The notes: generated by a model not told the origin, from the sequence alone. A stretch of 64,000 nt of DNA from Flavobacterium chilense (GCF_001602525.1 NZ_LSYT01000006.1:372001-436000), one strand, 5' to 3'. Positions 41,882-51,322 are shown, numbered from the stretch's first letter. A program made the numbers and translations.

Positions 41882-43660
41882 TTAAAGTAATTCTTTTTCT
41901 GAAAGTTGTTTTAAATATAACGATGCGTAATAACCTTCCTGATTTATTAATTGATTATGAGAGCCTTGTTGGATTATTTTGCCATCTTCTAAAATGATTA
42001 TTTTGTCGGCATTTTTAGCCGAAGAAACTCGATGACTGACAATGATTGTAGTTTTATCTTTACAAATTTGAAACAAATTATGTAAGATTGTTTCTTCAGT
42101 TTCTGTATCTACTGCTGACAAGCAATCATCAAAAAGTAAAATCGCCGGATTTTTAATAATAGCACGCGCAATAGATACACGCTGTTTTTGTCCGCCTGAA
42201 AGTGTAATTCCCCTTTCTCCTAAAACAGTATCGTATTGTTTGTTAAAAGCGATGATGTTATCATGAACAACGGCATTTTTTGCAGCTTCGATAACCTGTT
42301 CGTCAGTGGCATTTTGATTACCAAATTTGATATTGTTTTTTATAGTATCAGAGAATAAAAAAGCGTCCTGAGGCACAATTCCGATATTGTTTCTTAAGTC
42401 ATTTAAGTTCAAAGTGCTTATTTCGTTCTGATCGATTGTGATTCTTCCTTCGGTAACATCATATAAACGTGAAATAAGAGACAAAATAGTAGATTTTCCT
42501 GAACCTGTTTTTCCTAAAATAGCCAATGTTTCTCCCTTTTTAACGGTAAAACTAATGTTTTTTAAAGCCTCGATATTTGTATCTTCATAGGTATAGCTTA
42601 CGTTTTCGAAAGCAATAGAACCTTGTATGTCTGATGAATTTTCGTTTTTGTTTTTGATTTCAGGTTCGATTTTCAAAAATTCGTTTAAACGTTTCTGAGA
42701 AGCTTCTGCTTCCTGAACCATTGATGAAACCCATCCCAGCGAAGCTACCGGCCAGGTTAGCATATTTACATATAAAATAAACTCAGCAATTGTTCCGATA
42801 TTCGGAATCGTTCCGTTGATATACATAACGCCTCCAAAATAGATAACCACTAAATTACTGATTCCGATTAGGGCAATCATCAAAGGACCAAACAGCGATT
42901 GAACTTTGGCTAAATCTAAGCTCTTTTTTTTGCTTTCATCGGCAAGAGCCACCATATTATTTTGATGTTGATTTTCTAACGAATAGGCTTTTATAACTCG
43001 AATTCCTGAAAATATTTCCTGCGAAAAACTGGAAACTTTTGATAAATACTGCTGAAAAGTAGTGCTTCGTTTGTTGATTTCAGAACTCAGTTTAAAAATG
43101 CAATAAGAAAGAATTGGCAATGGTAAAATAGTGTACAAAGTTAATAACGGTGAAACATTATACATATATATAATAACGATAGCAAAACGAATAAATGTAT
43201 TAATCGTGTACATAACGGCAGGACCAACATACATACGAACTTTTGAAACATCCTCGCTGATACGATTCATTAAATCTCCGGTGCGATTTTGTTTGTAGAA
43301 GTTTTGAGAAAGTTTTTCGTATTGTTTAAAAACTTCATTTTTTAAATCAAATTCTATATGACGCGACATTACAATCAATGTCTGGCGCATTAAAAAAGTT
43401 AAGAACCCGGCAACAATTGTAGTAGCAATGATTAGCAATACGTTATGAATTAAATCTTTCCGATACGAATCGATAATAGTCTGAGAAGTTTGCTGAACTT
43501 GAGGAAGTTTATCAAACTTTTCGATAGCGTTTAGCGACTTACTGATAAGTTTTGGGGTAAACAGAGAGAATATTTGTGCGATTATGGTGATTAAAATACC
43601 TAGCGAAAAACTATATTTATACTTGATGAAATATTTGTTTAAATAGCTTAATTCTTTCAT
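41882..43660 (-). CDS. ABC exporter, fused permease and ATPase
   Basis: This 592-residue half-transporter has six membrane helices in residues about 1-320. A nucleotide-binding domain follows, with Walker A LGKTGSGKST, signature LSGGQKQRV, and a Walker B region LLFDDCLSAVD in which the usual DE is DD. That change is common in the paired half-transporters of drug exporters. The H-loop is VSHRVSS. It would function as a dimer exporting lipids or drugs. It is divergent from the leucine dehydrogenase gene. Confidence 0.92.
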   Translation of the reverse strand: MKELSYLNKYFIKYKYSFSLGILITIIAQIFSLFTPKLISKSLNAIEKFDKLPQVQQTSQTIIDSYRKDLIHNVLLIIATTIVAGFLTFLMRQTLIVMSRHIEFDLKNEVFKQYEKLSQNFYKQNRTGDLMNRISEDVSKVRMYVGPAVMYTINTFIRFAIVIIYMYNVSPLLTLYTILPLPILSYCIFKLSSEINKRSTTFQQYLSKVSSFSQEIFSGIRVIKAYSLENQHQNNMVALADESKKKSLDLAKVQSLFGPLMIALIGISNLVVIYFGGVMYINGTIPNIGTIAEFILYVNMLTWPVASLGWVSSMVQEAEASQKRLNEFLKIEPEIKNKNENSSDIQGSIAFENVSYTYEDTNIEALKNISFTVKKGETLAILGKTGSGKSTILSLISRLYDVTEGRITIDQNEISTLNLNDLRNNIGIVPQDAFLFSDTIKNNIKFGNQNATDEQVIEAAKNAVVHDNIIAFNKQYDTVLGERGITLSGGQKQRVSIARAIIKNPAILLFDDCLSAVDTETEETILHNLFQICKDKTTIIVSHRVSSAKNADKIIILEDGKIIQQGSHNQLINQEGYYASLYLKQLSEKELL

Positions 43661-43865
43661 TTTTTTAAGAAATTCAGTATTGAAATGATTTGATTTTATG
43701 AATTATTCTTAAGTAAAAGTATAATAATATGAAATTTAATCAAAACAATTGTATTGTAAAATTGTTATTATAAAGATAAAAAATTAGCACATGTGTATTT
43801 TTTGTTTAAGTTTGAGAAGTCTTTTTGACGAATTCATAATTTTAACTCATAAAAATACTATAGCT

Positions 43866-44972
43866 ATGGATGCAACTTTCGCAACTGGAAAGGAACTTCA
43901 AAAAATGGATCCTGTTTTTGGTCAACTATCTTTTGACGATCACGAACAAATTGTATTTTGCAATGACAAAGATACAGGTTTAAAAGCAATTATTGGTATT
44001 CATAATTCGGTTATGGGACCAGCTTTAGGAGGAACCAGAATGTGGAATTATAATACTGAATGGGAAGCATTAAATGATGTTTTGCGTCTTTCAAGAGGTA
44101 TGACTTATAAATCTGCGATCACAGGATTAAATATTGGTGGAGGTAAAGCCGTAATTATTGGTGATGCTAAAACGCAAAAAACACCTGAATTGATGCGTAA
44201 GTTTGGAGAGTTTGTACACTCTTTAGGCGGAAGATATATCACAGCTGAAGATGTTGGAATGGAAACAAAAGACATGGACACTGTGAGAGATGTAACGCCT
44301 TATGTTACAGGAATCTCTGAAGAGAGAGGTGGTTCAGGAAATCCTTCTCCAATAACAGCTTACGGTGTTTATCTTGGAATGAAAGCTGCTGCAAAAAGCC
44401 AGTTTGGTACTGATGCTTTAGACGGTAAAAAAGTTTTGGTTCAGGGTATTGGTCACGTTGGTGAAGCTTTGGTTGAATATTTAACTAAAGAAGGTGCAAT
44501 CGTAACCATCACTGATATTAACGAAGAAAAATTATATCAGGTAGCTACAAAATATAACGCAACAGTTTATACTGGCGAAGATTTGTATACTGCAGATGTT
44601 GATATTTATGCGCCATGTGCAATGGGAGCTATTATCAATGATGAGACTGTAAATAAAATTAAAGCTAAAGTAATTGCAGGTGCTGCAAACAACCAGTTAG
44701 CAGATGAAAATGTTCACGGAGCAAGATTACAGGAAAGAGGCATTTTATATGCACCGGATTTCCTTATCAACGCTGGTGGAATCATCAATGTTTATGCTGA
44801 ATTAGAGCATTATGGTAAACCTGAAATCATGGCAAAAACTGAAAATATCTATAATACTACTTTAGAAATTATCGATTATGCTGTGAAAAACGGAATGACT
44901 ACACATAAAGCTGCTCTTACAATTGCTCAAAATCGTATTGATTTGAGAAAAATTGAAAACAGTAAAAAATAA
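43866..44972 (+). CDS. Leucine/valine/phenylalanine dehydrogenase
   Basis: From ATG 43866 this encodes about 368 residues. Its signatures match the Glu/Leu/Phe/Val dehydrogenase family: HNSVMGPALGGTRMWNY, TYKSAITGLNIGGGKAVIIGD with the catalytic Lys, and the dinucleotide-binding VLVQGIGHVGEALVEYL. It reversibly deaminates a branched-chain amino acid with NAD in the cytoplasm. The upstream frame to 43791 is an unconserved leader. A hairpin terminator follows. Confidence 0.95.
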   Translation: MDATFATGKELQKMDPVFGQLSFDDHEQIVFCNDKDTGLKAIIGIHNSVMGPALGGTRMWNYNTEWEALNDVLRLSRGMTYKSAITGLNIGGGKAVIIGDAKTQKTPELMRKFGEFVHSLGGRYITAEDVGMETKDMDTVRDVTPYVTGISEERGGSGNPSPITAYGVYLGMKAAAKSQFGTDALDGKKVLVQGIGHVGEALVEYLTKEGAIVTITDINEEKLYQVATKYNATVYTGEDLYTADVDIYAPCAMGAIINDETVNKIKAKVIAGAANNQLADENVHGARLQERGILYAPDFLINAGGIINVYAELEHYGKPEIMAKTENIYNTTLEIIDYAVKNGMTTHKAALTIAQNRIDLRKIENSKK

Positions 44973-44995
44973 TAAAAACAAAGTTTATTGTTGAG

Positions 44996-45060
44996 AGTCT
45001 CAGTCTCAGTCACCGTTTTAGGCATAACCTGAAACCGTGACTGAAAACTGGGACTTTTTT
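44996..45060 (+). terminator. Terminator of the leucine dehydrogenase gene
   Basis: AGTCTCAGTCTCAGTCAC pairs imperfectly with GTGACTGAAAACTGGGACT and leads into seven T residues. Confidence 0.65.
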
Positions 45061-45169
45061 TAGATCTGAAAACAAATCATTTTCTTCGAAGTTTTTGCAA
45101 TTAATGAAAACTACGACTGTATACTGTGACTTTTTATAGATTTAATTTTAATATCAGGATTGAAATTCC

Positions 45170-45177
45170 TAATTTTG
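45170..45177 (+). promoter_or_regulatory. -7 box for nusB
   Basis: TAATTTTG matches TAnnTTTG and lies 28 bp upstream of the GTG start. Confidence 0.45.
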
Positions 45178-45205
45178 CAGACTAATTTTTAAATGTTCTT
45201 ACAAG

Positions 45206-46150
45206 GTGGTAAATAGAAGACACATACGCGTTAAAGTAATGCAATCCATTTATGCAATGCATCAAAGCGGTTCTGATAATCTGGAAAAAGAAGAGAAGTT
45301 TCTTTTTTATAGTATTGATAATATTCAGGACTTATATCTTATAATGCTTTCTTCATTAATTGAAATTTGCAAAAAAGAATCTGTTTTTTTACATCTATCA
45401 AGCAAAAAACATCTTGCAACTGCTGCAGAACGTAATCCAAACGAAAAATTTGTAAAAAACAAAATTTTTCAACTTCTTGCCGAGAGTAATTCACTTAGCA
45501 TCGCTTTAGAAAATCGTAAAATCAACAACTGGAACCTGAATGATGATTATATCATTTTACTTTTAAATGATATTAAATCAAGCGAATTGTATGCAAAATA
45601 CATGAGCAATTCAACCAATACTTTTGAGGAAGACAGACAATTTGTAATTGATTTGTTTGCTGATGTTATTGTTCCAAATGAAAAGTTGTATGAGTATCTG
45701 GAAGATGATAAATTAACCTGGGTTGATGATATTCCGGTTGTAAATACTCATATTATCAAACAATTAAAAGCAATTAAAACAGAAGATCCTGATGATTTCA
45801 GAGTGCCAAAATTGTATAAAGATGTAGAAGATAAAGATTTCGCAAAAGACTTGTTCAGAAGAACAGTACTAAACGAATCTGTTTTTGCAAAAGAATACGA
45901 TGATAAAACACCAAATTGGGACAGCGAAAGGATTGCTGAAATTGATACCATTATTCTGAAAATGGCAATTTGCGAATTTTTGAAATTCCCATCAATTCCG
46001 GTAAAAGTAACACTAAATGAATATTTAGAAATTGCAAAAGAGTATTCTACACCAAAAAGCAGTATTTTTATCAACGGAATTTTAGATAATCTTGTAAAAG
46101 AGCTTACTGCCAACAAAAAGATGGTAAAAGTAGGAAGAGGATTAATGTAA
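45206..46150 (+). CDS. nusB: Transcription antitermination protein NusB, long form
   Basis: This 314-residue protein has the NusB RNA-binding start (NRRHIRVKVMQSIYAMHQSG). A NusB core in its last 100 residues (FAKDLFRRTVLNESVFAKEYDDKTPNWDSERIAEID, then ILKMAICEFLKFPSIPVKVTLNEYLEIAKEYSTPKSSIFINGILD) resembles the family well. E. coli NusB has 139 residues; the extra middle is usual in Bacteroidetes. The start is GTG 45206, because the ATG at 45193 is out of frame and the ATG at 45239 would remove conserved residues. It precedes yajC by 74 bp. Confidence 0.95.
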   Translation: MVNRRHIRVKVMQSIYAMHQSGSDNLEKEEKFLFYSIDNIQDLYLIMLSSLIEICKKESVFLHLSSKKHLATAAERNPNEKFVKNKIFQLLAESNSLSIALENRKINNWNLNDDYIILLLNDIKSSELYAKYMSNSTNTFEEDRQFVIDLFADVIVPNEKLYEYLEDDKLTWVDDIPVVNTHIIKQLKAIKTEDPDDFRVPKLYKDVEDKDFAKDLFRRTVLNESVFAKEYDDKTPNWDSERIAEIDTIILKMAICEFLKFPSIPVKVTLNEYLEIAKEYSTPKSSIFINGILDNLVKELTANKKMVKVGRGLM

Positions 46151-46224
46151 TTATAAATATCGCTCTGCGTGAAGGCAGAGAGCTAAAAACATAATATTAA
46201 TAACAAAAATAAAAACTGAATACT

Positions 46225-46500
46225 ATGCAAGATTTAATGAAATTTGCTCCTTATTTACTAATGTTTGTAGTGCTGTATTTCTTTATGATCAGACCACAAC
46301 AAAAAAGAGCAAAAAACGAAAAAGAATTTGAAAGCGGCCTAAAAGTAGGTGACAAAATAATTACTAAAAGTGGTTTTCACGGTAAAATTGTAGAGCTTGC
46401 TGAAACAAGCGCTGTTATCGAAACGATGTCTGGAAAATTAAAAATTGAGCGTTCTGCAATTTCTATGGAAATGAGCGCTGCTTTGGCTAAAAAAGCATAA
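46225..46500 (+). CDS. yajC: Preprotein translocase subunit YajC
   Basis: This 91-residue protein has one N-terminal membrane helix (LLMFVVLYFFMI) and the conserved RPQQKRAKNEKEFESGLKVGDKIITKSGFHGKIVELAE. It is part of the SecDF-YajC complex at the inner membrane. It follows nusB, a common order in this phylum, and is closed by a strong terminator. Confidence 0.96.
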   Translation: MQDLMKFAPYLLMFVVLYFFMIRPQQKRAKNEKEFESGLKVGDKIITKSGFHGKIVELAETSAVIETMSGKLKIERSAISMEMSAALAKKA

Positions 46501-46521
46501 TTTTTTAAATAGCAATATTAG

Positions 46522-46566
46522 AAAATCCCAAATTCCTAATGGAATTTAGGATTTTTTTTTTTTTTT
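46522..46566 (+). terminator. Terminator of yajC
   Basis: AAAATCC.AAATTCC pairs with GGAATTT.GGATTTT around TAAT with one mismatch and runs into a 14-T tract. Confidence 0.85.
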
Positions 46567-46591
46567 GGTTATAACCTAATTCACTACAATC

Positions 46592-46695
46592 TTGTCATTC
46601 CGAGGAACGAGGAATCTTCGCAAGTAGCTCCGCAACGTAAATCTCCAATCTTTGTAGAGTTTCTGGTGGAGATTCCTCGTTCCTCGGAATGACAA
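46592..46695. repeat. Palindromic REP/MITE-like element
   Basis: Perfect 26-base inverted ends (starting TTGTCATTCCGAGGAACGAG) bound a 104-bp element. A 52-bp core contains smaller hairpins. It carries no gene and lies between the yajC terminator and that of the YdeI-like gene. The GTCATTCCGAGGAACGAGGAAT end is, from memory, common in Bacteroidetes genomes. Confidence 0.75.
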
Positions 46696-46728
46696 ACTTT
46701 ACGGGTAAAATTTTGCTAGAACCGCAAA

Positions 46729-46766
46729 AAAAAACCTTTGTCAAAGTTTAAAACTTTGACAAAGGT
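46729..46766 (-). terminator. Terminator of the YdeI-like gene
   Basis: ACCTTTGTCAAAGTTT pairs with AAACTTTGACAAAGGT over 16 bases, with an A run that becomes a T run in the leftward transcript. Confidence 0.8.
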
Positions 46767-46806
46767 CTCTAAGTGTATAAATTTTCTAAATTGAAATTTC
46801 TAAAAT

Positions 46807-47427
46807 TTACCTGTATTTGTCATTCAATCCCACATTTGCTAAAATCATCGGAATTACTTTCTCTATTCTCGAAAGTTTAGTTTTTTCCTGTTTGGCAGTT
46901 TCAATATATTCCAGAAACTCATACTGCTTATAAGGGCTGAATTTTTGAAATGCTTCTGCCAAAGCCTGATTTTGATTTATTTCTTTTTGAAAAAGCTCAG
47001 AAACAATTGCTTCTTTTTTAGAAGGTTTAATTACTTTTCCTTGTTTTTCGTTTTCGATAGCTTCTGCAATGTAGGCTAAAACCTCTTTTTCATCTACTTC
47101 ATCTTTTGACGTAAAGCGCCATTGGCGTAAAGATTTTGTTTTGTCTTCCTGAGCATTGATGAGTCTCTTTTTCTCATCTTTAAGAAAAACACCATTGAAA
47201 AACCAAATTGTAAAATAATCTTTAAAGCCTCCAATTCCGATAACATTTTTTTTATTGAAAACATAAACAGGACCACCCCATTTTATGGTTTCAACTAATT
47301 CGGTTTTGTCAATAATTGATTTTAGAAAGAGTAATTCTTCTTGCCAGTTATTGACTTTGTCCCAAGTATATTTTTTGTCAGAAGCCGGTTCCAATTTATC
47401 TTTTTCTTTTAGGTTTTTCAGGTACAT
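46807..47427 (-). CDS. YdeI / DUF1801-family protein
   Basis: This protein of about 206 residues combines a DUF1801-like iron-chaperone fold (VETIKWGGPVYVFNKKNVIGIGGFKDYFTIWFFNGVFL) with a C-terminal YdeI bacteriocin-protection-like helical segment (QALAEAFQKFSPYKQYEFLEYIETAKQEKTKLSRIEKVIPMI). The function is uncertain. Its start lies inside the 3' end of pepT (about 32-35 bp overlap), so the two genes are coupled. Two in-frame Met codons (47430 and 47427) are equally plausible starts. Confidence 0.8.
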   Translation of the reverse strand: MYLKNLKEKDKLEPASDKKYTWDKVNNWQEELLFLKSIIDKTELVETIKWGGPVYVFNKKNVIGIGGFKDYFTIWFFNGVFLKDEKKRLINAQEDKTKSLRQWRFTSKDEVDEKEVLAYIAEAIENEKQGKVIKPSKKEAIVSELFQKEINQNQALAEAFQKFSPYKQYEFLEYIETAKQEKTKLSRIEKVIPMILANVGLNDKYR

Positions 47428-48673
47428 CAAAAATACCAGGAATAGCAGTTAACTCAGCAATTTTTACAATTACATCAGTTGCTTTTTGAATACTTTCAGC
47501 AGGAACATATTCATATTTTCCGTGAAAGTTATGACCACCAGCAAATATATTCGGACAAGGTAATCCCATAAATGATAATTGCGATCCGTCAGTTCCGCCG
47601 CGAATTGGCTTTATGATAGGTTTGATATTTAATTCTTTCATTGCTTTCTCGGCAATATCAACAATATGTTTAACCGGAAGAACTTTTTCCTTCATATTGT
47701 AATATTGGTCTTTTACTTCTGCAATTACAATATCTTCACCAAATTGTTTTGCGAATTTTTTATTGATTTTTTTCGCAATTTTTACAATCAGGTCTTTACG
47801 TTTTTCGAATTTCTTTTTGTTATGATCGCGAATAATCAATTCTAAAACGGTTTCCTCGATACTTCCGTTTAAATGGTGTACATGAAAAAAGCCTTCGTAA
47901 CCTTTAGTTTCCTGTGGAGTTTCGTCTTTTGGAAGTTCGTTGATAAAATCATTGGCTATTAACAAAGAATTGATCATTTTTCCCTTGGCATAACCAGGAT
48001 GAACACTTTTTCCTTTAAAAGTAATTTTAGCTCCGGCAGCATTAAAATTTTCATATTCTAATTCACCAATCTGACTTCCGTCCATAGTATAAGCCCAGGC
48101 TGCACCAAATTTCTCTACATCAAAGTGATGAGCACCACGGCCAATTTCTTCATCAGGAGTAAAACCAATTCTGATTTTTCCGTGTTTAATTTCAGGATGC
48201 TGAATTAAATATTCCATAGCCGAAACAATTTCTGTAATCCCGGCCTTATCATCAGCTCCCAACAAAGTAGTTCCGTCAGTTGTGATTATGGTTTGTCCTT
48301 TATATTGTAATAAATCTTTAAAATAATTTGGAGATAAAACAATATTTTTCTCAGCGTTTAATACAATGTCTTTTCCGTCGTAATTTTCTACAATCTGAGG
48401 CTTAACATTTGCGCCGCTAAAATCAGGCGAAGTATCAAAGTGTGAAACAAAACCAATTGTAGGTACTTCGTGATCTACATTACTTGGCAGCGTTGCCATG
48501 ATATATGCTTTGTCATCTATGGTAACATCTGATAAACCAATTGTTTTTAGTTCTTCCACTAATTTGTTGGCCAGATTCCATTGTTTTTCTGTACTTGGAG
48601 TTGTTTTCGAATTTGGATCTGATTCCGTATCAATTGTTACATAACTGATAAAACGATCTATGATATGTTGCAT
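47396..48673 (-). CDS. pepT: Peptidase T (tripeptidase)
   Basis: This 425-residue M20 metallopeptidase shows the two zinc-site segments GFVSHFDTSPDFSGANV and LLGADDKAGITEIVSAM. The catalytic-Glu segment is TPDEEIGRGAHHFDV. A lid domain follows (VHPGYAKGKMINSLLIA), then GGTDGSQLSFMGLPCPNIFAGGHNFHG. It removes N-terminal residues from tripeptides in the cytoplasm. It is a little longer than the usual 405-411 residues, with a short basic C-terminal tail. The YdeI-like gene overlaps its end. Confidence 0.96.
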   Translation of the reverse strand: MQHIIDRFISYVTIDTESDPNSKTTPSTEKQWNLANKLVEELKTIGLSDVTIDDKAYIMATLPSNVDHEVPTIGFVSHFDTSPDFSGANVKPQIVENYDGKDIVLNAEKNIVLSPNYFKDLLQYKGQTIITTDGTTLLGADDKAGITEIVSAMEYLIQHPEIKHGKIRIGFTPDEEIGRGAHHFDVEKFGAAWAYTMDGSQIGELEYENFNAAGAKITFKGKSVHPGYAKGKMINSLLIANDFINELPKDETPQETKGYEGFFHVHHLNGSIEETVLELIIRDHNKKKFEKRKDLIVKIAKKINKKFAKQFGEDIVIAEVKDQYYNMKEKVLPVKHIVDIAEKAMKELNIKPIIKPIRGGTDGSQLSFMGLPCPNIFAGGHNFHGKYEYVPAESIQKATDVIVKIAELTAIPGIFDVPEKPKRKR

Positions 48674-48689
48674 TTCTTTTAATTTTTAG

Positions 48690-48697
48690 CAAATATA
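48690..48697 (-). promoter_or_regulatory. -7 box for pepT
   Basis: The minus strand reads TATATTTG, an exact TAnnTTTG match 17 bp upstream of the ATG. Confidence 0.5.
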
Positions 48698-48750
48698 AGT
48701 ATTTTTTTTAGCAGATCTATTTTGTGGTTTTCTTATAAAAACAAATAAAA

Positions 48751-48770
48751 AAGACTCTGAAAACAGAGCC
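48751..48770 (-). terminator. Terminator of the FGE-like gene
   Basis: GACTCTG pairs with CAGAGCC (one G-U pair) around AAAA, and an A run upstream supplies the T tract for the leftward transcript. Confidence 0.65.
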
Positions 48771-48795
48771 TTTATATTGATAATGATTTTTTAGT

Positions 48796-49932
48796 TTAAA
48801 TACTTTTCACACATCTAAAACCAAGATGATTGGCAGCAGATCGTACTTCGCCTTTTCCGCGTGTTCCCACCATATATCGCGTACAATATTGATCTGTGCA
48901 TAAAAAAGAACCGCCACGATGTACACGTTTTATTTGTGTTGGATCGTTAGGATCATTGTAAGCAGTTGGTCCTTGAGGGTTTCTGGCTGTTGTTCCGCTT
49001 TCGCTTAATGTTTTGTAATAGTCTACACTGTACCAGTCGCTTGTCCATTCCCATACATTTCCGGCCATATCGTATAATCCGTATCCATTTGGAGCATATT
49101 GAGCAGTAGGAGCGATGCCTTTAAAGCCGTCTTCTCCTGTGTCGCCATCTTTAATAGGAAAGTGTCCCTGATAGATATTTGCCTGAAATTTTCCATTAGG
49201 TTTTAGGGTATTTCCCCAGGCATATAAATTTCCTGTTTTGCCACCACGTGCCGCAAACTCCCATTCTGCTTCAGTAGGAAGTCTTTTTCCTGCCCATTTA
49301 GCATACGCAGCAGCATCTTCGTAAGTAATGTGTACTACAGGGTATTTTTCTTTGCCTTTTATAGAACTTTCAGGTCCAAGAGGATGCTTCCAGTCTGTTC
49401 CGCCAACGTAGGACCACCATTGTAAAAAATTATTCAGGTTTACTGCTGATGAAGTAGGAGTGAAAATTACAGAACCGGTGATTAAATCTTCTTCGGATGC
49501 AGTTGGAAATTCTTCTTTTGTTGGTTTTTGTTCTGCAACGGTAATATAACCGGTTGCTTTTACAAATTTCTCATATTCTTCATTGGTTACCTCGGTTTGA
49601 TCCATATAATAACCATCAACATACACTCTGTGTACAGGAGCTGCATCTTTTGTAACTCCTTTTATACTGCATAAACTTTCATCCTCAACATTGCTTCCCA
49701 TGGAAAATTCACCACCCGGAATCCAAACCATTCCTTTTGGTGTTTTGCCTGCAGGTTTATTTTTGTTTTCAATAGTAGGCTTAAAAACAGATTCTGCAGC
49801 GGTATCAGGAGTTTCTTTACAATCCATAGCTGCCATTGTATGTTTGGGTACAAGTAGTTTATTATAGCTGTAAGCAATAGTAATAATGAAGATTGTCAGG
49901 ATGGCTAGAATCCAATATGTTTTGTTTTTCAT
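48796..49932 (-). CDS. Formylglycine-generating-enzyme (SUMF1) family protein
   Basis: This 378-residue protein has an N-terminal membrane anchor (residues about 4-22) and then an FGE/SUMF1 domain: MVWIPGGEFSMGS, VHRVYVDGYYMDQTEVTNEEYEKFV, RLPTEAEWEFAARGG and the C-terminal HRGGSFLCTDQYCTRY. In that last segment Cys345 and Cys350 are spaced as the active-site cysteine pair of true FGE, which binds copper and converts Cys to formylglycine in sulfatases. Many SUMF1-family proteins lack this pair, so activity is plausible. It is periplasmic by topology. No sulfatase gene is adjacent. Confidence 0.88.
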   Translation of the reverse strand: MKNKTYWILAILTIFIITIAYSYNKLLVPKHTMAAMDCKETPDTAAESVFKPTIENKNKPAGKTPKGMVWIPGGEFSMGSNVEDESLCSIKGVTKDAAPVHRVYVDGYYMDQTEVTNEEYEKFVKATGYITVAEQKPTKEEFPTASEEDLITGSVIFTPTSSAVNLNNFLQWWSYVGGTDWKHPLGPESSIKGKEKYPVVHITYEDAAAYAKWAGKRLPTEAEWEFAARGGKTGNLYAWGNTLKPNGKFQANIYQGHFPIKDGDTGEDGFKGIAPTAQYAPNGYGLYDMAGNVWEWTSDWYSVDYYKTLSESGTTARNPQGPTAYNDPNDPTQIKRVHRGGSFLCTDQYCTRYMVGTRGKGEVRSAANHLGFRCVKSI

Positions 49933-49991
49933 TATGGTTAATTTTAGTCTGAATAGTGGTTGTTAATAGAATGGGGTAAAGTTAAAAAAAT

Positions 49992-50024
49992 AACCTTATC
50001 AAACTCTATTTATTTGATAAGGTT
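49992..50024 (-). terminator. Terminator of the DUF6515 gene
   Basis: AACCTTATCAAA (49992-50003) pairs perfectly with TTTGATAAGGTT (50013-50024). The A run beside the left arm gives a T run in the leftward transcript. Confidence 0.75.
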
Positions 50025-50032
50025 AGTGTAGT

Positions 50033-51040
50033 TTATTTGTCTTCCTCAACAAGAACAACTTCGTATTTGTCTTTTCCGTCTACCTGAACAGGCTGATAGT
50101 AAGTTTCGCCGAATTTTACATATTTTACATCGCCAATAGTTACTTCTTCGCCGCCTTCAGGTAATTTATCGACTAAAGTTCCGGCTGTTGGTGCGACTAC
50201 TTTATAATTACTTCCGTCTTTTTCATAATAAGTACCTCCGTAATAGTAATTGTTTACTGTTCCTGTATTTACCGTTTCAGCTCCGCTGGGGATATTGTTT
50301 ATTGTTGCTCCAACCGGGGCAGGAACTGCTGTATAACCTCCGCTAGAAGACGTGTACCACACTCCCTGATCATAATGATATTTTTCATTTTCGACGCTAA
50401 CTATAATTGCTGTGACGGCCAAAGTAGCTACGAAAAATCCCCACGGATGCCAAACAGGACCCCAATAATACGGTCTGTAAGGGCGAGGATAGTAAGGATG
50501 ATAGCAATTGTATCTGTAACCGCCATATCTGTATGGAGGCCGGGCATAAACAATGGCTGTGTTTCGTCTTACTACAGTATTACGATTGTTGCGGACATTT
50601 ATATTATTGTTGACATTGATGTTTACATTATTTCGGTTTCTGTTCACTGTATTGCCACTTATGTTAGTGTTTCGGTTACCGGAATTGTTTCTGTTTATAG
50701 TGTTAGAATTTCTGTTATTTGTACGATCACCAATATTTGAATTTGAACCGGCAGAAGGTCGGGTGGCTCTGTTAGGATTATTAACTCCTGCACCATTAGA
50801 TCCGGGTCTTGTTGTGTTTGCCGGTCTCTTTATTCCTGCGCCATTCGATCCGGGTCTGGTTTGATTTGCTGGTCTTGCTTGTGCTGGTCGTGACTGGGCA
50901 GGTCTTGCTGTAGTGCCGCCTCTGTGTCCGCCATTTCCTCCACCATGACGTTGTGCAATACTATCAATTGAAATCAAAAAAAATGATCCCATTAAGCACA
51001 TAAGTGCTGTTTTTCTAAGAGTTTTTTTTATGTTTTTCAT
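50033..51040 (-). CDS. DUF6515 family exported low-complexity protein
   Basis: From ATG 51040 this encodes about 335 residues with a signal peptide (ALMCLMGSFFLISIDSIAQ). A long Arg/Asn/Pro-rich disordered part follows, with repeated phrases (ARPAQ, TRPGSNGAG, NRNNVNINV). Next is a Tyr-rich segment (PPYRYGGYRYNCYHPYYPRPYRPYYWGP), one membrane or hydrophobic segment, and two C-terminal beta repeats (GGTYYEKDGSNYKVVAPTAG and FGETYYQPVQVDGKDKYEVV). DUF6515 proteins are common in Bacteroidetes and uncharacterised. The upstream frame to 51100 is rejected for lack of a signal. Confidence 0.75.
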   Translation of the reverse strand: MKNIKKTLRKTALMCLMGSFFLISIDSIAQRHGGGNGGHRGGTTARPAQSRPAQARPANQTRPGSNGAGIKRPANTTRPGSNGAGVNNPNRATRPSAGSNSNIGDRTNNRNSNTINRNNSGNRNTNISGNTVNRNRNNVNINVNNNINVRNNRNTVVRRNTAIVYARPPYRYGGYRYNCYHPYYPRPYRPYYWGPVWHPWGFFVATLAVTAIIVSVENEKYHYDQGVWYTSSSGGYTAVPAPVGATINNIPSGAETVNTGTVNNYYYGGTYYEKDGSNYKVVAPTAGTLVDKLPEGGEEVTIGDVKYVKFGETYYQPVQVDGKDKYEVVLVEEDK

Positions 51041-51286
51041 TTTCAGTGTTTTAAGTCCATTAAAATTATGAAAAAAAATAAGAATATTTGTAAAAATCAA
51101 AAATCATTTTAATGCGTAACCTTCTCTTTTTCTTTAAATTAGGTTTAATGTGAAAATGAATTAAAAAGAAAATGTTTTTGCAGGAATATTTTGAAATGGT
51201 AGGAAGGATATTATGATTTAAATAGGAGTAACGCGTAAAATAAAAACAGTTTTGTATAAACTATAGTCACTTTCAAGTTTTATAAT

Positions 51287-51294
51287 TAAATTTG
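51287..51294 (+). promoter_or_regulatory. -7 box for pyrD
   Basis: TAAATTTG matches TAnnTTTG and lies 28 bp upstream of the ATG. Confidence 0.45.
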
Positions 51295-51322
51295 CACTCG
51301 AAAAAACACACACAACACTCTT

